From Gordius sp. MW1 (Eukaryota; Nematomorpha; Gordioida; Gordea; Gordiidae): a DNA stretch of 64,000 nt. The DNA is taken from NCBI GenBank assembly GCA_964036665.1, contig OZ038526.1, forward strand, positions 23,560,001 through 23,624,000, given 5' to 3'. A model generated the notes under the pieces. That model had not been told where the DNA came from. It saw nothing but the letters and a program-made list of their open reading frames with translations, and made no database searches. Both the position numbers and the translations under genes were made by a program. Shown in pieces: positions 10,791 to 22,513 of the stretch (its first letter is position 1; every line of letters begins with the position of its first letter).

Positions 10791-13700
10791 ATGGCTGACA
10801 AAATAGATTTATCTTTAGATGAAATTATAAAATCCAAACGAGGTGGGATCAGAGGTCGTGGAAGAGGAAGAAATATGAGAAATCGCCGCGGAATGGGTAT
10901 AAGAAACAATCAGTTTTCAAACCGTGGTGTCAAACGCAATGGGATGCAGAATAGAGTAATGGATATTTATATTATAACATAAAAATATTAGCCTGCTCTC
11001 CGAAAAAACCCAAATGAAAGATGGCAACACGACTTATTCAATACCTCAAATACTATATCTCCTAGAAGAGCAAATTTACGATCAAATAATGTCATAATAT
11101 CTGGCTCTTCATTAGCTATGGCTGGTGGCCCTGGAAAGCTTTTGATTTCCAATCTTGACTTTGGAGTTACAGATTCCGATATTCAAGTATGTTCAATTAT
11201 AATATTTATATTTAGCAATTGTTTTATACATAACCCATAAATTTTATTGCAAGTCTTAATAGAACCTTAATTTTTGTCATATGCTATTATTCACAGTTTA
11301 TTGTCCACTATTCCCAGTACATATTAGCATAAGCCACTTCCTTGGTTTATTTTGCATTATTTGTGCTAAGCAAACAATATATTCAATATATATGTTGTTT
11401 TTCACTTTCTAGGCTTTAAATTTTGTGATCATAATTTATATGTTTTTTTCAGGTATTCAATATAAACTGCAGAAATTTATAAGTTTGACAAAAAAGCTAA
11501 CTTCTTATTTGGAATTTTCATGGTCATAACTCTAAAATTTTTTCTTAATATATATTTATACTCTACTTATTTAATTTGTATGTTTTGGTGTTTTAAACCT
11601 CTCTTATTGTTAGTTTGATTTGCAGTGCATATTTTATTTTATAACTTTTAGCTCAATAAAAAAACATAGATTAAAACTTATTTATAAATAGGAGTTATTT
11701 GGAGAATTTGGACCCCTTTTGAGTGCAGCAGTACACTATGATAGAACTGGTAGATCTTTGGGGACAGCTGATGTCATATTTGAACGTAAAATGGATGGAA
11801 TTCAAGCCATCAAAAAATACAACAATGTCCCCCTTGATGGTATAACTCTTAAACTAATTCCTTATATTTATATTATATAAGAAGAACAAATGTTTATATT
11901 CTTTTTGTAGGGCGACCAATGAATATTCAAATGGCAACTTCAGATATATCACTTAACACTTCAACCCTCATCACTAATGGTTCCAGGTAACATTCATTAG
12001 TTTTTAAACAAATGCCACCCTATTATTGTTTAAACCTTGTTATTATAAGAAAGTATTTATATGCTTCATAAAAAATGAATTATAATGACACATTAATTTA
12101 TTATATGCATAAGTTTTTAATAAGGTTATTTTTTAACACCTAATTTATCATAAGTCGTGTTTGCAAAGGCAAAAATGCTTGTGTGTGTCTTCCTTCTTGC
12201 TCATGAGAGGTCGATATGAATGTGCTTACACTTAAAATGTAATTTTTCAAACATTTATTAATAAAATAGCTGCAAATTTATGTTAGATCAAATGTACACT
12301 ATCTATAATTATTTTAAATTAAAAATTATGGGTTCAAAATTAAAATATCTTACTTGTTACTATTCCAAACCTAACCTTTTAATGGAGTTTTTATAATTTT
12401 TTGAATTTTAAATAAATAGCTGGCATTTATTTAGCTTCCTTACATTAAAGCCTGACTCTAAATGTTAAAAATTGCTTGGTAACCTAAATGATAATATGAA
12501 ACACCTTTTAGATTTAAACATGTCGGTTAAACAAATAATGAAAGTTCTAAGATTTATGCATGAAATTGGTCATGCTGTATTTTATTTAGAGGAGCTTAGC
12601 CAGGTGGACAAGGCTCCATCACCTGCTTGGCTGCAACCAAAGTGTAAATAATAGGAGATATGCTAAAAACCATTTTAAATTTAACCTGATTACTCTTAAA
12701 AGCTTGCTGCACTTCTCAGGACACCCCACTTGGAAAAAAGTTTTGTTTAACTTTACTGCACATTCCCCCCCCCCCCCACCATAACAACCCTTCTGTTCAC
12801 CCAAATAATGGTAGTATTCAAGCTTTTCCAGTATCACCCCTTTAATGATACAAGTTTAATTGCCCATCACCTTTACAAAATACAAAAAATGTTTTGTGCA
12901 AGTTTATTTTACTTGTTATTGCGTAATATAAAATATCATTCAAATATATGTACAAAACTGTAAGAAAATCATGTTAGCTGAATTGATATAAAGAGGCAAG
13001 TTTTTGTTGTCAGGTAGTACAATTTAGGCATAAATTTTGCTGATGCTCTCATTAGTCAGATATGAAATAAGAAACGCTATAAAGGGTTGGGCAATAGCCC
13101 TGTAACATCTTGAAAGATTTTTTTAGCCAATGTTTTGCAAACACATTTGTTAGATTGTTGTAAATTCATTAAAAGAATTTTCTATTGTATTTAGAAATAA
13201 AAAGTTATCTGAATGTAAATTATCTTAATAATAATTATTTATAAGTGTTTTGCATATATGCTTTATTCAGGAATAATTATTATATTAAAGTAGCAACGTT
13301 TTATTAGATATTTTTGAGTATTCAGAACCAAGCACTTTATTCAGAATCATCATCATATTTAATAAGAAAACACTTAAGGATACTTATTTACAGCAAATTT
13401 TAATAAATCTTAACTTTGACTAATAATAAAATTATAAAAGTAAAACAACATAGTTACTTTATAAAAGTTAAACGCAGCTTAATTCTTGCATGTTTTTTTA
13501 TAATATAGCCCACAAAAATATTTATTAAATATCAAACGTTAGAGGATTCATGAGATAGTTACCCCTTTTTTAAATTCTCATACTAAAAATATCTAAACAT
13601 CTCAAACTTTAAATGTTTATACCGTTGATTGTTTTTAAAAATTTAATAATCATTTAAACAATTTTCTTAACTCACATATATTTTCTTAATATATAAATCC

Positions 13701-15126
13701 CTTGTGCTATTTTCCCCACAATGTTTAAAAAGTTGTCATTTTCTTTGTGCAATTTGTGAAAAAATAATTCCATGCTTTTGGACAAATGAATATGGAGCAA
13801 TATTTGCCTATTGTATTTTTAACATATAATATTTGACAAGACACCCCTTTCCCCTTTCTTAATTTGGCATAATTTCCAAATAAATCTATTTAACATTTTG
13901 GTATATTTACATTGTTAATTAATGTGCCTATGCCTATGCTTTAATATAAATATTTATAGTTTAGATTATAAAGTGATCATTTATTGATTGTGGCTTTAAT
14001 CCATGATGTTCAGTATATAATTTTGCCACAATAATGCACATTGCTGATCCACCATATGTTTTTTACCTTTTGTCATATTTACAAATTAATTACTTTATAT
14101 TGCCAATGCAAATATTTTGTCTGCTCAAATTCCTTAGCACTAAAGAGCTTCTTTGTGACTGTATTATGTTAAATAGTCATACCCAAAGAAATATTGTATT
14201 CATCTAAGTCATAATTAAATTGGCTTATTGTATTATGCCATTTAACTGTGTGACCTTACTTTGAATTTTAAGAAATGATTTAAAATTTATGTAAATGAAA
14301 TCATATTTTAGTATGTCACTAATGTTTATCGCTATAAAAATATATCTTACAAGGCCATGAATATATAAGCTTAAAAATATTGCAAACCTTTTTTTACAAA
14401 ATTAAAAAAACTTGTTCATATTTTATTGTGCACTTTTATAATTATACAATATCGCCTTGCTTTAAACCTATATGGGTCATGCTTACATTGGCTCAAAAAG
14501 GAAAACTTATACCTTAGATATGGAAGTAGATTATTAGTGTTTCTGATAATATCTAAAGTACTGCTACGTCATTTATATACTCTATGACTTTCAATACTTT
14601 TGATACTTGATTCAAAAGCCAATCATATAATTTTTTAAAATACTTGTTAAATTTTTAAATTTAAATTAGCTTCTCATTCTTTTAATCGGCAATTTATTTC
14701 AATTTTAATCATAATTTTTGTGACAGTTATGCCCAAAATGGTGGATCCAACCTGGGGCGCATCAACAACCCTACACTAGGCAGGAGAGCTATGGGTAATG
14801 GGGCGTTTGGGGGAAGAGGCAGAAGGGGTGGTGCCGCTCGCGGGGGTGCGAGAAGGGGTGGTGGGGGTCGGGGTAGAAGGGCGGGCCCAAAACCAACAGC
14901 TGATCAATTGGATGCAGAATTGGACACCTACAATTCCCAGGTTAATTCCTTAAATCATTATTAAATTTTGAATATAAATTTCTCGTATTTTTTAAAATTG
15001 TGCCTTAATATAAAATAATCTATTTTACAATTTATTAATATTTTCTTTTTTATATATTGCACCACCAACTGCATTCATGCCCTGCATCATCACTTATGAT
15101 CTACGCACGTACAGATGGAAACATAG
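10791..15126 (+). CDS. ALYREF: THO complex subunit 4 / Aly-REF mRNA export factor, six coding exons
   Basis: Exons: 10791-10955, 10992-11186, 11692-11839, 11911-11986, 14727-14940 and 15115-15126. All introns are GT-AG and the joined frame is open for 269 codons, close to the animal norm of about 255-265. The product starts [19 protein letters not shown], the UAP56-binding motif of REF proteins, followed by RG-rich sequence. The RRM begins [18 protein letters not shown], continues [20 protein letters not shown] and [13 protein letters not shown], and ends near DGRPMNIQ. An Arg/Gly-rich region comes next, then the second UAP56-binding motif [16 protein letters not shown]. The family is a nuclear adaptor joining the TREX complex to spliced mRNA and handing it to the NXF1 export receptor. 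The first ATG of the REF motif was chosen; an in-frame ATG lies 39 bp upstream at 10752. It is the only clear host gene here. Confidence 0.96.
10956..10991 (+). other. ALYREF: 36-nt intron 1 of ALYREF
   Basis: GTAATG...ATATTAG, 36 nt. Removing it keeps the frame (AAT AGA | CCT GCT CTC) and removes an in-frame stop at its 3' side. It is very short for an animal intron, many of which have a minimum nearer 45-60 nt. Confidence 0.85.
11987..14726 (+). other. ALYREF: 2.74-kb intron 4 of ALYREF
   Basis: Starts GTAACATTC and ends TTTTTGTGACAG. It is AT-rich with no recognised coding exon or transposon end. It holds a C homopolymer near 12766-12778 in a locally less AT-rich patch (12590-12850) that may be an old repeat. 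Confidence 0.8.
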
Positions 15127-16335
15127 CCTATTCTAACTACCGATATTTTTACTATCTTAGCTTACTCAAATATATGCTGTAGTCCTTTTTCATTAAGGGG
15201 TATTTGCTTTCAATAATTATAATGATTTCTTTGGAGTACCCTATAAATATGACACCTCATTCTTACATATACACTTGATGTTACCATTGGTCATTCGTAT
15301 AGCATATTATCATAATTTTTAGGTATTTTATTGTATCTCATACCAACATCATTTACACCATACTTTGTCTACAGTAGCCTGTAAATAAATAACATTACCT
15401 CTTTAGATTGGTGAATTTATTGTAGTAGAATCATACTCATGACCACTAGACACTTGTGGTTCAATTTTTGAAACTTAACCCTGCCACAAATAGTACTTTG
15501 GCCAATGTGAAATCCTAATTGATGAAAATACGTCTCAATCACTTGAAATTGATCTCAATTTTTATAAATAAATAAATTTTCTTTTGCACGCTTAATTTTT
15601 TAGTTAATATATATATTTAGCAAACAGTATTACTTTTCAATCATATTTTACACGTTATAATATTGTTAAAGTTGTTTAGCCCGCTCTTGTGTTTTTAAAA
15701 TCATTTTTTGATAAACAGTCTAGCTTTATTATACATTGTTATCCTTTTTTTTAATATTTTTACCATGTGATTGTTATTTTGTTAATTCTTTATTATAATG
15801 TTGACATATGAAGATAATATATTTTTATATACGGAAATGTTTATGAAATAAATATCTGGTTAACATGTTTTGAGTAATTTTAAGAATATTGAAGCATTTG
15901 TTTTATATATATCTCTAAAATTAAAACTTATCTTGTAAATTGTTGTAGATTTCAAAATAAGTGCTCTTATATTTTTGACTTGAGCCAATTATGAAAAATC
16001 TTGGGTGAAACTCAATTGTAATCTAAATAATAATATAATATTATTTTACTCATATCATATGGAGAAAATATTTAGTGAGATAACCCTTTACCTTGTCTCC
16101 AATGTTTGAGAGAATAAATTTAATCTTTATAGATTTGTTGCCTACTAAGTCAATGGCTCGAATAATGACTGCTGTTATTCTTGTCATTATTTTAATTTGA
16201 ATTTAATTCTACTGATAAAATTTTGTAAAATATTATACTAATTTATTTTGTATATTAAACTAGTTAATTTTTAACTTGTGTTTAAAATGACTGGCAATTA
16301 AGCGTGCATAAATTAAAATAATAATATATGTTAAA
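15127..16335. other. 3' UTR of ALYREF and AT-rich spacer
   Basis: No gene or repeat end recognised apart from the candidate polyadenylation signal. The next defined feature is the Helitron end at 16336. Confidence 0.5.
15384..15389 (+). promoter_or_regulatory. Candidate polyadenylation signal of ALYREF
   Basis: AATAAA about 260 bp after the stop codon and the first canonical hexamer I noticed downstream. In DNA this AT-rich it may occur by chance. Confidence 0.35.
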
Positions 16336-17077
16336 TTAGCTGTGCCCGGCCAAGCGTTGCTTTGGCTTAGTCCCTTATTAGTTAAATAACTGTAAGAGAG
16401 TTTAACATCGCACTTTTTGACCTATAAAAATAAAAAATACCAAATAAATATTTAAAACGGTTGTAAATCTAATGAATCGTTTATAAATATACCTTCCTAT
16501 TATAAAACTATATAATATATATTTACATAATATAGCATTCTATAATTTAAATTATACAATAATACCATTATTTTATTTTTCTAGTTAGCTGATTTATTTT
16601 AAATACAATTTTCTTTAATATAATAAAATAATTAATTGAAGGATGAATAATTATTAAAAATAGGCTTCTATGATCGACCACGTGATAATAATGGCAAAAA
16701 TTGCATTATTTAAATTTTATTTAATTTAAATAGTTTGTTAAACCCCAATAATTTTGACCGTATACTGTAACATTTTTATTATACTTTTAAACATCTAATT
16801 CGAGAAAACTTCAGCCTTGTATGTATGACGTCATTATTGTATATGATGCTATAAATGAAACTGCTGGCCGGAAAATGTCCGGTATTTTTAAAACTAAAAG
16901 GTATTTTAGAAATTCGCGCGAATCGGGCCGGCAGTTTCAGAATTTAGCCCTTTTTGAAAACTAAAAGGAATTTTATTTTCTGCAAAAGCTATTTTACCCC
17001 TGGCCGCCCTGGGAACCTACGGGTAAAGTTTCGCGCGAATCGGGCCGGTAGTTTCAGAATTTAGTCCTTATCCACAT

Positions 17078-17727
17078 TAGAGGTGTGTTTTGATCCGATC
17101 CGAGGGGTTTTTTAAAAATTTTAATCCATCCGATCCGAGTTTTTAAAATCTAAATCCGATCCGAGTTTTTTAAAATCTAAATTCGATCCGATCCGAAATT
17201 TAAATTAAAATTTTACGAACAGAACTTTTTATTGATGATTAAATTCAAAATACATAAAAAAAAAGGTATAGCAATTTTAATAGACCCGAAATAAATATAA
17301 AATTTTATTTGAATAATTCCATATTATCATATAAAAATAATAAAGAATCTAAATTTTCTGGTTTAATTCGCGTTTTTCTTCTAATGTTCTTCCAGCCACC
17401 GAGAAATTTCTTTCCGAAGTGGTAGAGGTAGCAGGTATAGCTAAAACTTTATTTGCCAGCTTATATGAAACCCACCATTTCGGCAAATCTTTTTTGAATC
17501 ATGTTTGCAATCTTCATTTCAAAGATAATTATGAAAGGTTATACTAAAAATTATTAATTTAATTAATTAGAACTTATTATTGTATATTTTAAATTTGAAA
17601 ATCCGATCCGACTAAAATAAAATGTTGATCCTATCCGATCAGACTTCCAAAATTAAAATGTTGATCCGATCCGAGTTCGGACGGATTGGATCGGATGTCG
17701 GATCGGATTGATCCGTGCATACCTCTA
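17078..17727 (-). mobile_element. hAT deletion derivative inside the Helitron
   Basis: Ends TAGAGGTGTG and CATACCTCTA are flanked by perfect 8-bp duplications ATCCACAT (17070-17077 and 17728-17735). Subterminal zones are filled with GATCCGATCCGA repeats. Minus-strand bases about 17330-17460 encode SERNFSVAGRTLEEKRELNQK, the hAT C-terminal dimerisation signature, followed by a broken LDSLLFLYDNM-like end. The rest of the transposase is absent. Confidence 0.92.
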
Positions 17728-17735
17728 ATCCACAT

Positions 17736-17904
17736 ACATACATACATACATACATACATACATACATACATACATACATACATACATACATACATACATA
17801 CATACATACATACATACATACATACATACATACATACATACATACATACATACATACATACATACATACATACATACATACATACATACATACATACATA
17901 CATA
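17736..17904. repeat. (ACAT)n microsatellite, about 42 copies
   Basis: An essentially uninterrupted ACAT/ATGT tetranucleotide tract between the hAT target duplication and the Helitron 5' end. All long Tyr-Ile-His-Thr or Met-Tyr-Val-Cys reading frames here are artefacts of it. Confidence 0.97.
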
Positions 17905-17926
17905 CACTTTACTTTATATATATAGA

Positions 17927-18639
17927 TTAAATATAGTTTTAAAAATTTAAAGATTATTTTATTTGCTTCTCTGGTTAGATAATATATAGTTATAGATTTA
18001 TAGCATTTTCAACTGATCTGATTTTGATCTATTGACTCGATTGAATTTTAATATTGCATTCAGACATCAATTTTTTTATTTAATTTTTTGAAACATATAT
18101 ATTACCCCTTCTCCTTACTAGCACGAAGTTTGTATTTATACTCTAAACTAAACCTTTTTAATATTCCACCAAATTATAATTTTTATTCTTATTTTTTGCT
18201 CTTTTATATGAAAAATAGTTAAGATGACAACACAACAATACGCCTGTCTAATTTGAGTTTTCAAATTGTATAATCGATTTTACCTATCTCTATCCCAAAT
18301 TAAAATAAGTTAAACATTAGTAATTTTTGCTATTATATTTTAAAATCTATTTGTCGTTTGATTTATGTGACAATTACGGAATGGATGGCACTAACCCTTT
18401 CCAACTAGCTTAGCCCCTATTGTTTATACAAATAATAACACAGGATATTGACTTCGTAATTCCATCCCGCAATTAGACCTATAATTCTAATGCAGAATTT
18501 TGCTCTGACAAATAATATGTTGTTAGCCTTTTTCCAACCTTCCAGTAAAAAAACAAGGTTGAAGGCGCAGAAAATTTAAATTTTAACCTTTTTGAGATTA
18601 AATCCCCACGGCTAATTATATTGAAAAATATTAATATAT
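17927..18639. other. AT-rich spacer, nothing recognised
   Basis: No coding sequence, RNA gene or element boundary could be supported on either strand. Confidence 0.5.
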
Positions 18640-18753
18640 TCCTGTAGAGTTTCTTCTTTAAGCGCATTATTGTTCCACCTCCAAAATTAAATTTATTCGC
18701 GTTTACTTGAACCCCTTTCTTAAATTCATCTCGATATTTATTAAACTTTAGAG
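18640..18753. repeat. Partial copy of the 33.8-kb foldback element
   Basis: The string AAATTTATTCGCGTTTAC and the following CCCCTTTCTTAAATTCATCTCG match the inner arm of the foldback element at 33774-34355 (near 33925-33975). Only one arm is seen; the hAT end at 18754 abuts it. Confidence 0.5.
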
Positions 18754-18960
18754 TAGAGGTATGCCAAGCCCGGCCCGTACGGGCCGGGCCTAAAAGAGAG
18801 CAATAAAAATGGTGCGGGCTGGGCTTGGGCATTGAAAAATGAAAAAATTTGAATTTGTTAAACTTTTTATACTATAATTATAATATTGAAACACAATAAT
18901 GCACTTATTAGCTTGATGATAAAAAAATTTATTTCTCCGAACTAAAATCTGCGGTTTAAA
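18754..18960. mobile_element. Truncated hAT left end, GGGCC-rich family
   Basis: Starts TAGAGGTATGCCAAGCCCGG with a palindromic CCCGGCCCGTACGGGCCGGG block, then AGAGCAATAAAAATGGTGCGGGCTGGGCTTGGGC and CTTATTAGCTTGATGATAAA. This is collinear with the first 210 bp of the element at 57211. No matching right end was found, so the copy is truncated or rearranged. Confidence 0.7.
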
Positions 18961-19274
18961 CAGTAATAGCGAGAATAAGATGAGAAAAATACAATTTTAT
19001 AATTTTCGCTAAAGGCTAGAAGTACAATAGAAGGTAGTGTTTGTTTTTAACTAAAAGTTTACATTGTAGCAAAGAATTCTTTCAAGGTAATTCGGTTTCA
19101 GTTTATATCTTATTTATATAATTACATAGTTTTAGCTCAACATTTCTGTCACTAATTACAAACTTACATGATAGCAACAAGTTTCTTTAAGGTAATTCAT
19201 TGTATTTTCGTTTCCCTACGTTTCGCACGTTAAAAATGCACCCAAGGATGAAAAAAGCTTTGTAAAAACTACGG

Positions 19275-20117
19275 TAGAAAACTGCACGGGTGACCCAACC
19301 TGGACCCTACCTCGGGTTCGGGTTGAAAATTTTAAAATGTTTTCGGGTTGAAAATTTCAATATGCTTTCGGGTCGGGTTGGATTATCTTTTAAATTAATG
19401 TTATTATGTATAATATTTTTTAATTAATATCGAAATGTATAATTGAAAATTATGCATTCAGTTAATTGATTCCTTTTGTTTTTTTAAATCTGATTGTTTT
19501 AATTTGGACGCAAACTTAAATTTGCTTCGTGAAAGGTAAAACATATCAACAAAATACTAATTTTTAATTGTATTTAATTAGTTTAAAGTGGTAGTTCATT
19601 ATTGATTTAAACTACATAAATTTATATTCATAAAACAAATAAAGGAAGTTTAAAATTTGCAAAACTACATATTTTAAATTAAATGTGACCCGATATTGTA
19701 GATGCTATCATATTTATATATCTCTATAATAACTCATTCAAACAAATTTAGTAATCAAAATCTGTGGTATCAATTAGTTTCAAAAATCGCATTTGTCGAT
19801 TAAATTTTAAACACCCTCATGGGCGTAGCCTGGATTGAAATAGGGGGGCATTTATGATTAAGGGAGAAAAATAACCATTTTTTTAAATTTTAGCCATAAT
19901 TTAAGTTTAGAGGGGGCAGCCGCCCGTCCCTGCCACCCCCTAGTTAAGTTTATGCCCGCCGCAATTTTTCTTACTCTCGGGTACTAAAATTTGAAGCACG
20001 TTCGGAAGGGATTCGGTTAAAAATTTTAAACGCTTTCGGGTCGGATTCGGGTTGAAAAGTGAAAAAAAAATTTCGGGTTGGGTTCGGGTTTAAAAAAGGT
20101 GGCTTTGCAGTTCTCTA
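19275..20117. mobile_element. hAT-like non-autonomous element with CGGGTT repeats
   Basis: Ends TAGAAAACTGCA and TGCAGTTCTCTA form an 11/12 inverted repeat. Both subterminal zones carry many CGGGTTCGGGTTGAAAATTT-type repeats, like the arrays in the other hAT elements here. No 8-bp target duplication is evident (AACTACGG versus ATCCTAAT). A CATGGGCG element is nested inside. Confidence 0.6.
19818..19957. mobile_element. CATGGGCG miniature inverted-repeat element
   Basis: Begins CATGGGCGTAGCCTGG and ends AAGTTTATGCCCG, an imperfect inverted repeat. The interior (TTTAGCCATAATTTAAG, GGGGCAGCCGCCC) is the reverse complement of the interior at 22370-22513, so the two copies are in opposite orientation. 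Confidence 0.6.
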
Positions 20118-20790
20118 ATCCTAATTAATGATTTCTAACTTTTAGTTCGTCTAACTAGCAAATCGGCAAATTTAATCATTGCACATGCATGCCATGTAGA
20201 ATGCAATGTTTTATGGTATTTGAAATAAAAAATTATATATTTAATCACATTTTGACAGCTTTATTGCAATTACCTTAAGATAAACCGCTGTGTAACTAAC
20301 AATTTGCAACGTGACCTGATTGTAGGACAGATAGTGTGGAGATTTTGTGCATTTATTTCTATTAACGTTAGGCTTGATATCCTACAAGAAACGCGCGCTA
20401 CATTTACTACGCTACATTAAAAACCGATGTTTGTTTAAACGAGAGGACGTTCCTCGACTTTTTGCCACTTTCTATGCAACTTATTAACGAGTTGTTTACA
20501 TGATGGTTTTTTTGTATTTTTTCTTTTTAAATCAATGTATAATGCCTTTTAAAAATTTCAGATTCTTGGAGACATTTTAAAATATGTTTTTTTAATATTT
20601 TAAGCGGTTAATTTAAAATCAACAATTCAAGCTTTCTTTCTAAATATAATATATACTGTCTAATTGTAGTCCGATACCATAAATAAATAGATTTATTATA
20701 ATAAAAACTATTTTTGCTATATCTCGCGAATGTTGCTGATCTGACTATTAACAATTTTCATGCATTATATTAAATTAGCAGACTTAAACT
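20118..20790. other. AT-rich spacer, nothing recognised
   Basis: No gene, RNA or element boundary could be supported. Confidence 0.5.
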
Positions 20791-20945
20791 CATGGGCGCA
20801 CCCAGGTTTTGAATTAGGGGGGGGGGACAGATTATTTAACAAAATTTTTTTGCTTGACCATTCAAAAATTTTCCTGTGACCAAAAAAAAGAAGGTCCTTC
20901 ACTATCCAAAAATTTTTCGGTGAGCAAAAAAAAGTGACATCGATC
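20791..20945 (+). repeat. CATGGGCG-type interspersed repeat
   Basis: Begins CATGGGCGCACCCAGGTTTTG, with a G homopolymer (about 20818-20827) and A-rich blocks with GAGCAAAAAAAAG. It is the best match to 901-1035. Confidence 0.65.
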
Positions 20946-22369
20946 TGTTTGATATTAATCCTAATTTTTTCTATATACACTGGGTCTTAACTTTGGGTAC
21001 ATGGCATTTCGCTTGCGCTAAGCTGGAATTTAAATCTAGAGGGAAAGGTGGTAAAAAGTTAGTTGGTGGTTCAGGAAATACAAACAAATTTTTCGAAATT
21101 ATTCATTTTTTATTAAAATTATAAGTTTTATTAATTTAGGACACTAGCTGCTCCTCTACCTATTATATATTATTTAAAAACAACACTCATTTCTAAACAT
21201 TTTTAAAAGTCTGCAATACCAAAAATAGATCGTTATTTTAAAAAAATGAGTCTTAAGAAAACTAAATAAATGTTCTTCTTCTTAATGAGCCGGATCTTTT
21301 ATTTTTTAATCATCATAGTTAATTTTTTATTTAAATTTATTTATTTTATACCGTTAATATTTAAACATTATAAACCAATGTTAAAATTGGCTAATCTACA
21401 TGTTTTCAACGCGACACCTTTATAAAAGTATTAAATAAATTTTCAATTTATTTTAAATTAAATTCAGATAGCAAACTATACAAAAGCAAAATACATATTT
21501 GCACAATATAAAAGTAATTAACCTAAATTTTGTTTAAATTCTTTTGCTTGACTTATGTCACAATGTTTTATCTAAAAAATAAAATCGCGCAATTAATTTT
21601 ATAATAAGTATACAAATTTAAATGTTAAAATTTTAACCTTAAATCTTTCTAACAAGATCTGTCTACAATAAAATAAATCTCATTAAATTTAATTTTTAAC
21701 ATAGAACTTAGCTCTCAATCTAGATTTTATTCGAACAAATTTCATATATTTGTAATGTACCTGTCTAAGAATAAGAACCATTAAAAATAGTGATCCACAT
21801 TTAGATTATATGTAAAATTCTCATCATATAAGGAATTTTTACAAAATTTTGCCTAACCTATTATATACAAATTGTTGCCGAGATATAAATAAAATTTAAT
21901 TTAGCCAAATTGGTTTTAACGGATTAAATTATTAATTTTTAAAAAGTAGTCTATCAAAGGGGTTTTAAATAAATTTTCCTAATTTCTTATTAGGCGATCC
22001 ACACCAACAAAATTATCTATTTTTATCATCTGGATACCTTGCAACACAACTCAGGACGCCATCAGAAATGCCTTATGAGGTTGATCCTTGAAATCTCTAA
22101 TACATTAATACCACGAGTGATAAACAAAGCCAAAATAAATACATCAGATTTTTTACTGAGATGGCTTCCAAAAATTAGCCTGTCCCAAAAAGTAAAAATA
22201 CTTGCTTTGGACAAATTAAAAGCAAATAGCGGTCATTATATACCATTAAGATAACGATATAGCTAAGTAGTTTTCCAGAACAAAGTTAATCAAATGAGGC
22301 CCTAGAATTATTCCATTATAAACCATCAAGTTTCTGACCGAGGTCAGTCAAATTAAATGCAAACAGCGG
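20946..22369. other. AT-rich spacer with one unexplained 71-codon frame
   Basis: A 71-codon frame at 22039-22254 (+) has mixed hydrophobic and basic residues and no motif I recognise; it could be an exon or chance. Nothing else was seen. Confidence 0.4.
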
Positions 22370-22513
22370 CATGGGCGTAGTAAGGGTTAGACAAGGAGGG
22401 GCGGCTGCCCCCCTCTAAATCCATAATCTCTTTAAAATTTTATATAATTATGGCTAAAATTTTGGAGAAAAATATCATTTTGCCCCTTCCTAAATCATAA
22501 TTGCGCAGCGGCC
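22370..22513. mobile_element. CATGGGCG miniature inverted-repeat element
   Basis: Begins CATGGGCGTAGTAAGGG, then GGGGCGGCTGCCCCCCTC and ATTATGGCTAAAATTTT. The same family as 19818-19957 with the interior inverted. The right terminal repeat is degraded. Confidence 0.55.

Larger units (their letters stand above)
16336..17926 (-). mobile_element. Non-autonomous Helitron with nested hAT and microsatellite
   Basis: The minus-strand 5' end is TCTATATATATAAAG at 17926, preceded by A. The 3' end is CTAA at 16339-16336, followed by T. A GCCAA/TTGGC hairpin (16349-16366) lies 13 nt inside. At 1,591 bp it encodes no Rep/helicase. The 3' 35 bp resemble those at 584 and 54252. Internally two copies of a CGCGCGAATCGGGCCGG[C/T]AGTTTC segment lie near 16912 and 17032. 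The (ACAT)n tract sits close to the 5' end. Confidence 0.85.

Noticed and set aside
10752-10982. The 76-codon continuous frame as the ALYREF first exon and end
   Set aside because: Its last residues come from reading into the 36-nt intron; splicing at 10955/10992 restores homology. The upstream ATG at 10752 adds residues not typical of the family.
17631-17930. Long frames of repeated Met-Tyr-Val-Cys or Tyr-Ile-His-Thr on both strands
   Set aside because: They are translations of the (ACAT)n microsatellite in every frame.
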